42,886 nt of DNA from Victivallales bacterium (GTDB lineage: Bacteria > Verrucomicrobiota > Lentisphaeria > Oligosphaerales > Oligosphaeraceae). The position numbers and the translations under genes were made by a program. The notes beneath the pieces were generated by a model. That model was given only the letters and a program-made list of their open reading frames with translations. It did no database searches and had not been told where the DNA came from. Where the stretch lies: positions 1 to 42,886 of the forward strand of contig JAFZWH010000056.1 in NCBI GenBank assembly GCA_017617415.1, in the 5' to 3' direction. Of this stretch, positions 7,856 through 15,577 are shown piece by piece; the first letter of the stretch is position 1; the number at the start of each line of letters is the position of its first letter.

Positions 7856-9070
7856 ATGGTCGCACAAAAGAACGAAGAAATCGTGGTCAAAGCCGTTGGT
7901 CTGACGAAGATCTTCATGGACTTCTGGGGCCGTCCGAAGGCGAAGGCCGTCAATGGCATCGACTTTGCCATCAAGCCGGGCGAGGTTTTTGGTTTGCTGG
8001 GGCCGAATGGTTCCGGCAAGTCCACGACCATCAAGATGATTCTTGGCCTGCTCTATCCGACCCGTGGCGAGATCAAGATTTTCGGACAGGATCCACAGAA
8101 CATCGACATCAAGAGCCGCATCGGCTATCTGCCGGAAGAGACTTACCTCTACAAATATCTGACGGCCTTTGAGACATTGGACTTCTACGGCGCGCTCTTC
8201 GGTCTGCCGGAGGAACAGCGTCGCGAGCGTGCCACGCAGTTGCTGGAAATGGTGGGCATGTCCCACGCTTTCGACCGCCCCGTCGGCGAGTTCTCCAAAG
8301 GCATGGCGCGCCGTATCGGTTTGGCGCAGGCACTGGTGAATGACCCGGACCTGGTGATTCTCGACGAACCGACGAGCGGTCTGGATCCGATAGGCTGCCG
8401 CGAGGTCAAGGATGTGATTCGCCTGCTGGCTTCCCGTGGCAAGACGGTCATCCTCTGCAGTCACCTGCTGGCGGATGTCCAGGATGTCTGCAACCGCGTG
8501 ATGGTTCTCTACGGCGGAACCATCCGTGCCCAAGGTGAACTCAAGGACATCCTCCGCGAGGAGGACAAGACGCAGGTCATCACCCCGCGCCTTTCGCCCG
8601 AGACCATCGCCGAGCTCAAGCAGTTCCTTGCTGCGCATGGCGTCAAGGACGCGGGGCAGGTCTCGATTGACAATCCTGGCCGCGACTTGGAGGAGTTCTT
8701 CCTGAACGTGGTCCGCGAAGCCTCCGCCGAGGTCGCTACCGCCGGTGCCCACGCCAATGGCGAGATTCCCGCCTATCTGCAGGGCGATGCCACGCAGGAC
8801 GCCTCCGGTCAGACGATTCTCGAATCTCTGCACCGCAGGGCGGATGTCGAAGCCGCGAAGAAGGCCGCTGCGGAAACCGCCGCAAAACTGCAGGCCGCCG
8901 CTGCGGAGAAGGAGAAGAAGGACGAGCAACTGAATCAGCTCAAGAATCTTCAGCAGAAGGCTGAGGAGAAGGTCGATGAGGCCTCCAAGGCTGCCGACGA
9001 GGCGAGTGCCAAAGCCGCTGCCGCCCGCGAGGAACTCAACAAGAAGCTCCAGAGCCTCCAGAAGAAGTAG
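7856..9070 (+). CDS. ABC transporter ATPase with C-terminal coiled-coil extension
   Basis: The protein has 404 residues. The first 230 form an ABC-2/CcmA-type ATPase: Walker A GPNGSGKST (49-57), a Q-loop region LPEETYLY, the signature FSKGMARRIG in place of the usual LSGGQ, Walker B LVILDEP, and the switch histidine in CSHLL. About 100 residues of linker follow. The last 80 residues are a strongly Ala/Lys/Glu/Gln-rich helix predicted by eye to be a coiled coil. No permease gene follows; the next gene starts about 100 bp later beyond a hairpin and encodes an unrelated HAD protein. It is the last gene of the SPFH operon, so it may work with a permease encoded elsewhere, or the polytopic SPFH protein may be its membrane partner. 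The latter is speculation. Confidence 0.88.
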   Translation: MVAQKNEEIVVKAVGLTKIFMDFWGRPKAKAVNGIDFAIKPGEVFGLLGPNGSGKSTTIKMILGLLYPTRGEIKIFGQDPQNIDIKSRIGYLPEETYLYKYLTAFETLDFYGALFGLPEEQRRERATQLLEMVGMSHAFDRPVGEFSKGMARRIGLAQALVNDPDLVILDEPTSGLDPIGCREVKDVIRLLASRGKTVILCSHLLADVQDVCNRVMVLYGGTIRAQGELKDILREEDKTQVITPRLSPETIAELKQFLAAHGVKDAGQVSIDNPGRDLEEFFLNVVREASAEVATAGAHANGEIPAYLQGDATQDASGQTILESLHRRADVEAAKKAAAETAAKLQAAAAEKEKKDEQLNQLKNLQQKAEEKVDEASKAADEASAKAAAAREELNKKLQSLQKK

Positions 9071-9091
9071 CGTTCTTCGGCAATGAACCCG

Positions 9092-9131
9092 AAATCGCCG
9101 GCATCAGCCATGTGCTGCTTGCCGGCGATTT
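9092..9131. terminator. Perfect 12-bp inverted repeat after the SPFH operon
   Basis: Two perfect 12-bp arms (9092-9103 and 9120-9131) enclose a further CAGC/GCTG stem, making a hairpin of about 16 bp with a short loop. It lies 22 bp after the ABC ATPase stop. A T-run is missing on the plus side, so it could end transcription weakly or protect the 3' end of the operon mRNA. Confidence 0.5.
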
Positions 9132-9177
9132 GCTTAGAAGATCCCCCTCTCGTACATTTCGCCACGCGCCCCGAATT

Positions 9178-9762
9178 ATGAAATACCCGCTGGTTGCCTT
9201 GGATATCGGGAACACTTGCGTTCCGCAGTGCCACGACCGCTTGCTGCGCACACTTGGACTGACTGCGTTGAATGCTCCCGTGCTTGGCGTGGAGCCGTGG
9301 GCCGAGGCATTTCACCAGTTCCTGCTGGGTTACATCACCGAAGATGAGTATATCGAGGATTTTCATCGGCGTTTTCCGCAGTGGAGCCGCGAATTGATTT
9401 ATACGGCGCACGTGGCCTATCTTGGGAAGCCGATTCCAGGTATGCCGGAATTGATTCAAGAGATGCATGCTGACGGCAGCCATTTCGTCTTTTTCACGGA
9501 CATCAACACGCTGCATTTCCGTGCGTTCCGCGCCATCTCCGGAGAGGCGTTCGGCTGCGTGACCGACTGCGTGGGGAGCAACGAGGTTCACGCGATGAAG
9601 CCATCCAACGAGATGTTCGCCGCCTTCGAGGAGCAGTTCGGGGTTCCCGACCTCTATCTGGATGACCGCCTTGACCTCATTCAGGCCGCCAATGCCCGTG
9701 GCTGGCATGCCGTGCAGGCACGGCGCGATGTCGCGGAACTGCGTCGTGAACTCGGAGTGTAG
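9178..9762 (+). CDS. HAD-superfamily hydrolase, YihX-like
   Basis: This 194-residue protein is a small HAD hydrolase. Motif I reads ALDIGNT. The second aspartate is replaced by glycine, as in the YihX-like DxG subgroup (the E. coli member is a glucose-1-phosphate phosphatase). Motif II is FFTDIN, the lysine is in MKPSNEMF, and motif IV is LYLDDRLD. A helical cap of about 70 residues lies between motifs I and II, which fits subclass IA. The ATG at 9178 is preferred; an in-frame ATG at 9112 lies inside the hairpin and would add residues with no family match. No ribosome site is seen. Substrate unknown. Confidence 0.8.
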   Translation: MKYPLVALDIGNTCVPQCHDRLLRTLGLTALNAPVLGVEPWAEAFHQFLLGYITEDEYIEDFHRRFPQWSRELIYTAHVAYLGKPIPGMPELIQEMHADGSHFVFFTDINTLHFRAFRAISGEAFGCVTDCVGSNEVHAMKPSNEMFAAFEEQFGVPDLYLDDRLDLIQAANARGWHAVQARRDVAELRRELGV

Positions 9763-9821
9763 GGGCTATCGCCGAATTGCACTAAATTCTGAACTTTTCA
9801 ACCACCATCTTCTGCTGGCTG

Positions 9822-9855
9822 GTCGCCAGCAGTACCTTGTCGCCAGCAGTACCTT
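9822..9855. repeat. Two tandem copies of a 17-bp repeat
   Basis: The 17-bp unit GTCGCCAGCAGTACCTT occurs twice head to tail (9822-9838, 9839-9855), ending 9 bp before the ATG of the CE4 gene. It could be a slippage duplication or a doubled regulatory site. Confidence 0.8.
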
Positions 9856-9864
9856 TAACCTTTT

Positions 9865-10662
9865 ATGAAAGAGATTCAGTACCTTTTCCCGAACGCGAAG
9901 AGACTCGCATTGACTTTCAGCTACGACGACGGACGGGCTTTTGACCGACGGGTGGTCGAGCGGTTCAATCACTACGGCTTCAAGGGCACCTTCAACCTCT
10001 GCACGTCACTGCTGGACAGGCCGGACTACCTGACCACAGCGGAGTTACCCGAACTTTTCGCGGAGCATGAAGTCGCCGTGCACTCCTGCCACCATCCTTT
10101 CCTGGAGCGCATTGCGCGTTCGCAGATGATTGGCGAGGTGCTGGCGGACCGTCAGAACCTCGAAGCGATTTTCCACAAGCCGGTCACTGGGCTGGCCTAT
10201 CCCTACGGCACCTACGACCCGGAGGTGGTCGCCACGCTGCGCACGTTGGGTTTCACCTACGCCCGAACCGCCGGAGACGAGACGGGGAGTTTCCGTTTCC
10301 CGCAGGACTGGCTGGTGTGGCGGCCCACTTGCCATCACAAGCACGCTCTGGAGTTCGTCGAGCCGTTCCTGACTTCAAGGTATATGCTCACTGTGCTGTA
10401 CATCTGGGGACATAGTTACGAGTTCGACCGCGACAACAACTGGGAACTGCTGGACCAGATTGGCGAGCGCCTCTCCAATCAGCCGCAAGTCTGGTATGCG
10501 ACCAACGGCGAACTCCAGCATTACCTGGACTGTATTCACCGTCTCGTCTTCACCATCGCCCAGGATACGGTGTATAATCCCACCGATGCCACCATCTGGT
10601 TGCGTATGAAAAACGATAGCGTTCTGACCTTGGAGCCTGGAAAGACTCTGCGACTGGAGTAG
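9865..10662 (+). CDS. Polysaccharide deacetylase (CE4, NodB-type)
   Basis: This 265-residue protein belongs to the CE4/NodB deacetylase family, which removes N- or O-acetyl groups from glycans. Motif 1 reads TFSYDDG, with the metal-binding and catalytic aspartates. Motif 2 is HSCHHP, whose histidines match H-S-x-x-H. The third motif is AYPYGTYD. A C-terminal HSYEF segment may give the late histidine. There is no signal peptide, so the enzyme appears cytoplasmic, like several short CE4 members. The last 60 residues look like an added beta domain. It is a single gene facing serC, with a shared terminator between them. The glycan substrate is not known. Confidence 0.85.
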   Translation: MKEIQYLFPNAKRLALTFSYDDGRAFDRRVVERFNHYGFKGTFNLCTSLLDRPDYLTTAELPELFAEHEVAVHSCHHPFLERIARSQMIGEVLADRQNLEAIFHKPVTGLAYPYGTYDPEVVATLRTLGFTYARTAGDETGSFRFPQDWLVWRPTCHHKHALEFVEPFLTSRYMLTVLYIWGHSYEFDRDNNWELLDQIGERLSNQPQVWYATNGELQHYLDCIHRLVFTIAQDTVYNPTDATIWLRMKNDSVLTLEPGKTLRLE

Positions 10663-10702
10663 CAGGTCGCACCGGAGCGCATCCCTCCCATTTCGACTAA
10701 CG

Positions 10703-10742
10703 AAAACGCCCCGAAGATTCGCGAGAATCTCCAGGGCGTTTT
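10703..10742. terminator. Bidirectional terminator between the CE4 gene and serC
   Basis: AAAACGCCC (10703-10711) pairs with GGGCGTTTT (10734-10742), with a second inner stem (GATTC/GAATC). The A-run on one side and T-run on the other let it act on both strands. It sits between two convergent genes. Confidence 0.85.
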
Positions 10743-10764
10743 GATTGCCTGAATTTACCAGTCG

Positions 10765-11844
10765 TTAAGCCTGTTTGCGGAAGGCCTCCATGACCTCGAT
10801 GAGGCGCTGAACACCCTCCAACGGAACCGCATTATAGATGGAGGCGCGGCAGCCGCCGACGGCACGGTGTCCCTTGAGTCCGAGCAGCCCTTGCTCCTTG
10901 GCGTAGGCGACGAACGCCTTCTCCTGGTCCTCGGTGGGCAGGCGGAAGGTGACGTTCATGCGGGAACGGCTGCCCTTGGCGGCGGTTCCGCGGTAGAAGT
11001 CGGAGGCGTCGAGATAGTCATAGAGGAGCTTCGCCTTGGCGATGTCGGTTGCCTCCATGGCTTCCAGACCGCCGTTTTCGAGCATCCAGTCGGTGACAAG
11101 ACGCAGGATGTAGATGCCGAAAGTGGGCGGGGTGTTGAAGAGGCTCTTGCCCTCGATGTGCGTGGTGTATTTTAGCATCGTGGGGACCGTCTCCGGCGCG
11201 CGCTCGGCGAGGTCCTTGCGGAGAATCACGAGGGTGAGGCCGGCGGGACCGATGTTCTTCTGGGCGCCCGCGAAGATCATCCCGAATTTGCTCACGTCAA
11301 GCCGGTGGCTCATGATGTCGGAAGACATGTCCGCGACCAGCGGCACATCGCCGGTTTCGGGATACTCGAAGTATTCCGTGCCGTAGATGGTGTTGTTGGA
11401 GCAGATGTGCATATAGGCCAGGTCCTGGTCGATTTTCCAGTCCTTGATGCCCTCGATGGCGGTGTAGCCATTTGCCTCGCCGTCAAAGATCAGGTCCACT
11501 TCGCCTTTTTGGATTTTGATTTCCTTCATGGCTTTCTTCGCCCACACGCCGGTGTTGGCGACGCCGACCTTCTTGCCGGGAACCATCAGATTCATCGGAG
11601 CCATGGCGAACTGGAGAGACGCACCGCCCTGTAGGAAGAGCACCGCGTAGTTCTCGGGGACATTCAGGATTTTGCGGACATTTGCCTCGGCTGCCTGAAT
11701 GACCTCGTCAAAGGGCTTGGCGCGATGGGACTCCTCGATGATGCCAATGCCAGTGCCGTGGTAATTCACGAACTCTTCCTGGGCCTTGAGCATGACCGGC
11801 TTGGGGAGGGCTGCCGGTCCCGCGTTGAAGTTGTAAACCTGCAT
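10765..11844 (-). CDS. serC: Phosphoserine aminotransferase
   Basis: This 359-residue protein is SerC, the PLP enzyme that turns 3-phosphohydroxypyruvate and glutamate into O-phosphoserine for serine (and pyridoxine) synthesis in the cytoplasm. The N-terminus NFNAGPAALP is the SerC signature. GGASLQFAMAPMN binds the cofactor phosphate, and the PLP lysine lies in FAGAQKNIGPAG. The end (LKGHRAVGGCRASIYNA) is also typical. Length is normal. AAGGA lies about 8 nt before the ATG, one of the few clear ribosome sites here. A 2-hydroxyacid dehydrogenase gene starts 172 bp away in the opposite direction. Confidence 0.97.
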   Translation of the reverse strand: MQVYNFNAGPAALPKPVMLKAQEEFVNYHGTGIGIIEESHRAKPFDEVIQAAEANVRKILNVPENYAVLFLQGGASLQFAMAPMNLMVPGKKVGVANTGVWAKKAMKEIKIQKGEVDLIFDGEANGYTAIEGIKDWKIDQDLAYMHICSNNTIYGTEYFEYPETGDVPLVADMSSDIMSHRLDVSKFGMIFAGAQKNIGPAGLTLVILRKDLAERAPETVPTMLKYTTHIEGKSLFNTPPTFGIYILRLVTDWMLENGGLEAMEATDIAKAKLLYDYLDASDFYRGTAAKGSRSRMNVTFRLPTEDQEKAFVAYAKEQGLLGLKGHRAVGGCRASIYNAVPLEGVQRLIEVMEAFRKQA

Positions 11845-12002
11845 TTTTTGTTTCCTTGGGTTGCGCCGTGTCGGACCAGTCTTGATTCGGAGACCGACGC
11901 CGTGCCGGCCTGCCGCATCTGATTTCGTCTACCGAATCCGATTTGGGCGATGTGCTTAATATAGTATCTGGGCGGAAAACTGTCTGATTTTGTGGAAGGC
12001 AA

Positions 12003-12016
12003 TATAGTACAGTAGT
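12003..12016 (+). promoter_or_regulatory. Possible -10 element giving a near-leaderless mRNA
   Basis: TATAGT (12003-12008) lies only 8 nt before the ATG at 12017, and no Shine-Dalgarno sequence intervenes. If it is a -10 box the transcript would begin almost at the start codon. A similar AATATAGTA lies at about 11958-11966, and TATAGTACA also occurs before the HAD gene (344-352). No clear -35 is seen. Confidence 0.3.
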
Positions 12017-12961
12017 ATGACCAAAACCATTCTCATATTCTTGCAGCACGAACTCAACTCCTTTCGGATGGATGACGAGCAGGCCGAACGCCTGGCGGGG
12101 CTTCTGCCAACCTGGCGGGTGGTCAATGCCCACACGGAGAAGGAGTTCCTGGCGGTCTTGCCGGAGGCGACAGTGGTCTGCGTCTGGCGGTTTCTTCAGG
12201 AGTGGTTCGCGTTGGCGCCGAAACTGCGTGTGGTCTCCACGCCGGCGGCGGGACAGGACTATTTTTCGGTGAAGTGGCCGAAGGGAGTCGAGTACTGGAA
12301 TGGCGGTTTCCACGGTGCGCTGATGGCGGAGACCGCTGTTGGGATGCTGCTGGGGATGACGCGCGGGCTGTTTCCCGCAGTTACCACCTATCGCAGGAAA
12401 GCCTGGCCACGTCGTGAACTGGACGCCATGATGCGACCGCTGGCCGGCAGTCGCGTGACCATCTGCGGTTTCGGAAAGATTGGCCGACGCATCGGCGAAT
12501 TGCTCAAAGTCTTTGGAGCAAGGATTTTTGGGGTGAACGCACACGAACATCCTGCGCCGGAATTCTTTGATAAATATGATAAATGCTTATCTATAAAAGA
12601 TTTAAATATAATTTTACCAAAGACGGACCATCTGGTGATGGTATTGCCGCGCACGCCGGAGACGGACAACTTTCTTGATGCGAGAAGAATCGCATTGTTG
12701 CCACGCCATGCGACGGTCTGCAATCTTGGCCGTGGCAATGCGATTGACGAGTCGGCGCTGATGGAGGCGTTGTCGGGCGGTCGGCTGGGGGGCGCGTGCC
12801 TCGATGTGCAGGCGATTGAGCCTATTCCGGCGGATTCGCCGTTACGGCGTTGCCCGAACCTCTGGCTCTTCCCGCATTCCTCCGCGTTGTCGCCGAATTA
12901 CATGGACCTCTATGCAGCAGAAGTGGCTGAGAAAGTCGCGGGTTTACCATGCCGGAGGTGA
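12017..12961 (+). CDS. D-isomer-specific 2-hydroxyacid dehydrogenase
   Basis: This 314-residue protein is an NAD(P)-dependent 2-hydroxyacid dehydrogenase. The Rossmann motif is GFGKIGRRIG, and the catalytic residues are Arg in NLGRGNAID, Glu in AIEPIP and His in LFPHSS. It lacks the C-terminal ACT domain of full SerA. Its divergent position next to serC hints at a role as 3-phosphoglycerate dehydrogenase, but glyoxylate, hydroxypyruvate or lactate reduction is equally possible. About 60 bp in the middle (12561-12622) are strikingly AT-rich compared with the rest of the gene, yet the frame stays open. No ribosome site is seen before the ATG. Confidence 0.85.
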   Translation: MTKTILIFLQHELNSFRMDDEQAERLAGLLPTWRVVNAHTEKEFLAVLPEATVVCVWRFLQEWFALAPKLRVVSTPAAGQDYFSVKWPKGVEYWNGGFHGALMAETAVGMLLGMTRGLFPAVTTYRRKAWPRRELDAMMRPLAGSRVTICGFGKIGRRIGELLKVFGARIFGVNAHEHPAPEFFDKYDKCLSIKDLNIILPKTDHLVMVLPRTPETDNFLDARRIALLPRHATVCNLGRGNAIDESALMEALSGGRLGGACLDVQAIEPIPADSPLRRCPNLWLFPHSSALSPNYMDLYAAEVAEKVAGLPCRR

Positions 12962-13067
12962 TTTGTGGCGGTCGGGAGTTCCGGTTTGTGCCGAACACAT
13001 TATATTTCGTTGATGGGACCAATGGGATAATGTGACGATTGGGAACATGTCCCCAAGCCCCATTTGA

Positions 13068-13095
13068 CCTCTAACCTCTAACCTCTAACCTCTTG
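13068..13095. repeat. CCTCTAA heptamer array running into a start codon
   Basis: Three perfect CCTCTAA units (13068-13088) are followed by a degenerate fourth (CCTCTTG, 13089-13095) that contains the TTG start codon of the next gene. The reverse complement of the same array stands directly before the permease start at 40188. Confidence 0.9.
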
Positions 13096-14379
13096 CATCT
13101 TCCCCTCGACATCTTTTTGGCGCTGCGTTATTTGCGCCCCAAGCGTACCTTTATTTCGGTAATTTCGCTGTTGTCCATTCTGGGGCCGCTGCTGGGTGTG
13201 GCGATTTTGATTATCGTCAGTTCAGTGATGGCGGGTTTTGACCGCGACATCCGCACGGGCATCATGAACATGTCTGCGCATCTGACATTTTATCCGCTGG
13301 GGGAGGGTAGTTGTTTTGGGGAGCCCCAGGGATTGATTGAGCAACTGGAGTCGGAATGTGCCGCGCAAGGGCTTCATGCCGCACCGGTAATCGAGGGCAC
13401 GGCACTGATGCAACTTCGGCAGTCGGTCTATCCGAAGGTCGTTCGTGGAATTCTGCCGGAGCGGGAAAAACTGGTCACCAAAATCCAGGAGAATTTTTAC
13501 GAAAAACGTCCTCCGCTCGAAGAGGGCGAGGCGGCCATCGGACGGCGCCTTGCCATGATGATGAACCTGAAGCTCGGCGACGAGTTCCTCATCCACTCGC
13601 CTGCGCATCTCACCGAAAACATCTCCTGGACCGATGATGGCAAGGTCGAAGTGCACGAACCCGACGAGTTCTATCTCCCCGAACAATGCCGAATCGCGAA
13701 TTTCTACTCCATGGGCGTCAGCGACTACGACGACAATGTCATCGTCTTGCATCTCGACCAGGCCGCCCAGCTCTTCGGGCTGGATTGGGGGAGTGCGACC
13801 TCCATCCAGGCGGTGGTGGACGACCCGATGAATATCGCCTGGCTTACGGAGATGCTTCGGGCGAAGCACCCGGAGTGCCAGGTAGTGAATTGGCAGGAGA
13901 GAAACCAGATGCTCTTCAATACGTTGCAAAGCGAGAAGAATCTGATGACCTTCCTGATGGCGTTCATTGTTCTGGTTGCGTCATTTACCATCGCCGCCAC
14001 GCTGATCACTGTTGTCGTGCAAAAGACGCGCGAGATTGGAATCATGAAGGCGGTCGGTGTCTCGTCCTTTACTATCGGGCGCATTTTCCTGCTACAGGGA
14101 CTAATCATCGGGGTGATTGGCACCGCTCTGGGAACGACGGTCGGTTTGCTCGTTATGCATTACCGCGATGCCATCGCTCGGCTGCTTTCCCGCATTATGG
14201 GCGTGGAGGTCTTCCCCGCCGAACTTTATCACTTGACATCCATTCCTGCACTGACCACCGGTAGCGACTTGGTACGCATCATCTTGATGTCGCTGGGGAT
14301 CTGCGTTTTTGCGGCGCTGGTTCCCGCCATCTATGCCTCCGCCACTACCCCCGCGACCTCGCTGCGCTCGGAAAATTAG
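13093..14379 (+). CDS. Lipoprotein-releasing ABC permease, LolC/LolE-like
   Basis: This 428-residue permease belongs to the LolC/LolE branch of the FtsX/MacB family, which with LolD lifts lipoproteins from the inner membrane to the carrier LolA. The N-terminus has the family hallmark (ALRYLRPKRTFISVISLLS), a first membrane helix, a periplasmic domain of about 220 residues, then three helices near 290-420 with VQKTREIGIMKAVGVSS, the coupling segment to the ATPase. The first plausible start is the TTG at 13093; the next ATG is past the first helix. The only intergenic sequence before it is a heptamer array. Its stop codon is the first TAG of another heptamer array, and the lolD-like gene follows after 23 bp. 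Confidence 0.92.
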   Translation: MHLPLDIFLALRYLRPKRTFISVISLLSILGPLLGVAILIIVSSVMAGFDRDIRTGIMNMSAHLTFYPLGEGSCFGEPQGLIEQLESECAAQGLHAAPVIEGTALMQLRQSVYPKVVRGILPEREKLVTKIQENFYEKRPPLEEGEAAIGRRLAMMMNLKLGDEFLIHSPAHLTENISWTDDGKVEVHEPDEFYLPEQCRIANFYSMGVSDYDDNVIVLHLDQAAQLFGLDWGSATSIQAVVDDPMNIAWLTEMLRAKHPECQVVNWQERNQMLFNTLQSEKNLMTFLMAFIVLVASFTIAATLITVVVQKTREIGIMKAVGVSSFTIGRIFLLQGLIIGVIGTALGTTVGLLVMHYRDAIARLLSRIMGVEVFPAELYHLTSIPALTTGSDLVRIILMSLGICVFAALVPAIYASATTPATSLRSEN

Positions 14380-14396
14380 CAATTAGCAATTAGCAA
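14376..14396. repeat. TTAGCAA heptamer array between the permease and lolD
   Basis: Three perfect TTAGCAA units make up almost all of the 23-bp gap. The TAG stop of the permease gene (14377-14379) lies in the first unit. The same unit recurs at 15550 and 22040. Confidence 0.92.
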
Positions 14397-14402
14397 TTTA
14401 AG

Positions 14403-15071
14403 ATGTCTGCCGAGTCCGACATTCTCTACCGCATTGAACACCTGTGCCGTGATTTCAAGTTGAATCGCGGGGTGATTCATGTGCTCAAGGATTTGAATCT
14501 TGAACTGCCTGCGAATGGCTGGGTGGCGCTGGTTGGGCGTTCCGGGTCTGGCAAAACCACATTGTTGCAACTGCTCGGCGGACTGGACCGCCCGACTTCC
14601 GGAAGAATCCTCTACCGAGGACAGGATTTGGGGAAACTCTCCAAGGCCAGGCTTACTCAGCTGCGTCGCAGTGAGTTCGGCTTTGTTTTCCAGGCCTACC
14701 ATCTGCTGCCGGAACTCTCGGCTTGGGAAAATGCCGCGCTGCCTGCGCTGACCTGGACGGATGATCGCAATGCGACATACGCCCGCGCCAAAGAACTACT
14801 GGAGTCCTTCGGGCTGGGTGGGCGGCTCCAGCACCGTCCGCCAGAACTTTCTGGCGGGGAACAACAGCGCGTCGCCATTGCACGTGCGCTTATCAACAAC
14901 CCGCCCGTCATCTTGGCGGACGAACCCACTGGCAATCTTGACGAGGCGGCAGCCAAGCAGGTCGTGAAGATTTTTCAGGATTTGCGGGAAAAACAAGGCA
15001 AGACCATCGTGATGGTCACTCATGACCCCAAAATCGCCGCTTTGGCTGACCAACAATTCAAATTAGGATGA
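14403..15071 (+). CDS. lolD: Lipoprotein-releasing ABC ATPase
   Basis: This 222-residue ATPase powers the LolC/E permease encoded just upstream. Walker A is GRSGSGKTT, the Q-loop is [14 protein letters not shown], the signature is LSGGEQQR, Walker B is [12 protein letters not shown], and the switch histidine is in VTHD. FQxYHLLPEL with the TGNLD tail is typical of LolD/MacB-type ATPases, and the adjoining LolC-like gene makes LolD the best name. Its last bases overlap the next gene by four (ATGA), so the two are translationally coupled. Confidence 0.93.
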   Translation: MSAESDILYRIEHLCRDFKLNRGVIHVLKDLNLELPANGWVALVGRSGSGKTTLLQLLGGLDRPTSGRILYRGQDLGKLSKARLTQLRRSEFGFVFQAYHLLPELSAWENAALPALTWTDDRNATYARAKELLESFGLGGRLQHRPPELSGGEQQRVAIARALINNPPVILADEPTGNLDEAAAKQVVKIFQDLREKQGKTIVMVTHDPKIAALADQQFKLG

Positions 15072-15553
15072 AGGACAGGGTTTCACCAATCCAATTGGTG
15101 TCGGCAACACCTGAGGACATCCCGGAGATGCTCAAATTGCTGGACAGCTATGCCAAAAAACAGCAGGTATTGCCGCGGACTGCGATTGACCTCCAGCAGA
15201 ATATCCATAATTTCGTGGTGGCGCGGGACGGCGATAAACTGGTTGGCGTGGTCTCCCTGCGACCATACGGTGATGGCTTTTTCGAGGTGCGCAGCCTGGC
15301 GGTTGCCCACGGCTACAAGAACGTCGGCGTGGGGAGTCGTCTGGTACAAGAGTTGCTGAACCGCGCCCGTTCAATGGATCCCCCTGCGGTAAATGTCTTT
15401 GCGCTTACCAAACGTCCGCACCTTTTCCAACGGCTGGGTTTCCGACTTGCCTTCCGCGAACGTTTTCCAGCGAAGATCTGGACCGACTGCCTCATCTGCC
15501 CCAAATACAACGACTGCGACGAGACCGCCGTGGAATACCGCTTGTCCAATTAG
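15068..15553 (+). CDS. argA: GNAT acetyltransferase, short ArgA-type N-acetylglutamate synthase
   Basis: This 161-residue GNAT protein resembles the short, stand-alone N-acetylglutamate synthases, the first step of arginine synthesis (acetyl-CoA plus glutamate). The acetyl-CoA site is VRSLAVAHGYKNVGVGSRLV. The C-terminal segment FPAKIWTDCLICPKYNDCDE, with four cysteines and the invariant CPK pattern, is characteristic of these ArgA proteins and argues against a generic acetyltransferase. It overlaps lolD by four bases, although the functions are unrelated. Its stop codon lies in a heptamer array shared with the convergent gene. Confidence 0.75.
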   Translation: MKDRVSPIQLVSATPEDIPEMLKLLDSYAKKQQVLPRTAIDLQQNIHNFVVARDGDKLVGVVSLRPYGDGFFEVRSLAVAHGYKNVGVGSRLVQELLNRARSMDPPAVNVFALTKRPHLFQRLGFRLAFRERFPAKIWTDCLICPKYNDCDETAVEYRLSN

Positions 15554-15577
15554 CAATTAGTATTTTACAATTAATAA
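15550..15577. repeat. Degenerate TTAGCAA heptamer array between convergent genes
   Basis: Units TTAGCAA, TTAGTAT, TTTACAA and TTAATAA follow in strict 7-bp phase. The array holds the stop codons of both convergent genes (TAG at 15551-15553 on the plus strand, TAA at 15557-15559 read on the minus strand), leaving them only three bases apart. Confidence 0.8.

Noticed and set aside
6058..8034. 658-residue minus-strand open frame opposite the P-type ATPase
   Set aside because: Long only because of the GC-rich codons on the other strand; its sequence is rich in His, Arg and Gln without any motif.
9092..9131. Start codon at 9112 for the second HAD gene
   Set aside because: It falls within a perfect hairpin and adds residues without family match; the ATG at 9178 begins right before motif I.
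11708..12550. 280-residue minus-strand open frame
   Set aside because: It is a shadow of serC and the dehydrogenase gene; both real genes have clear family motifs on their own frames.
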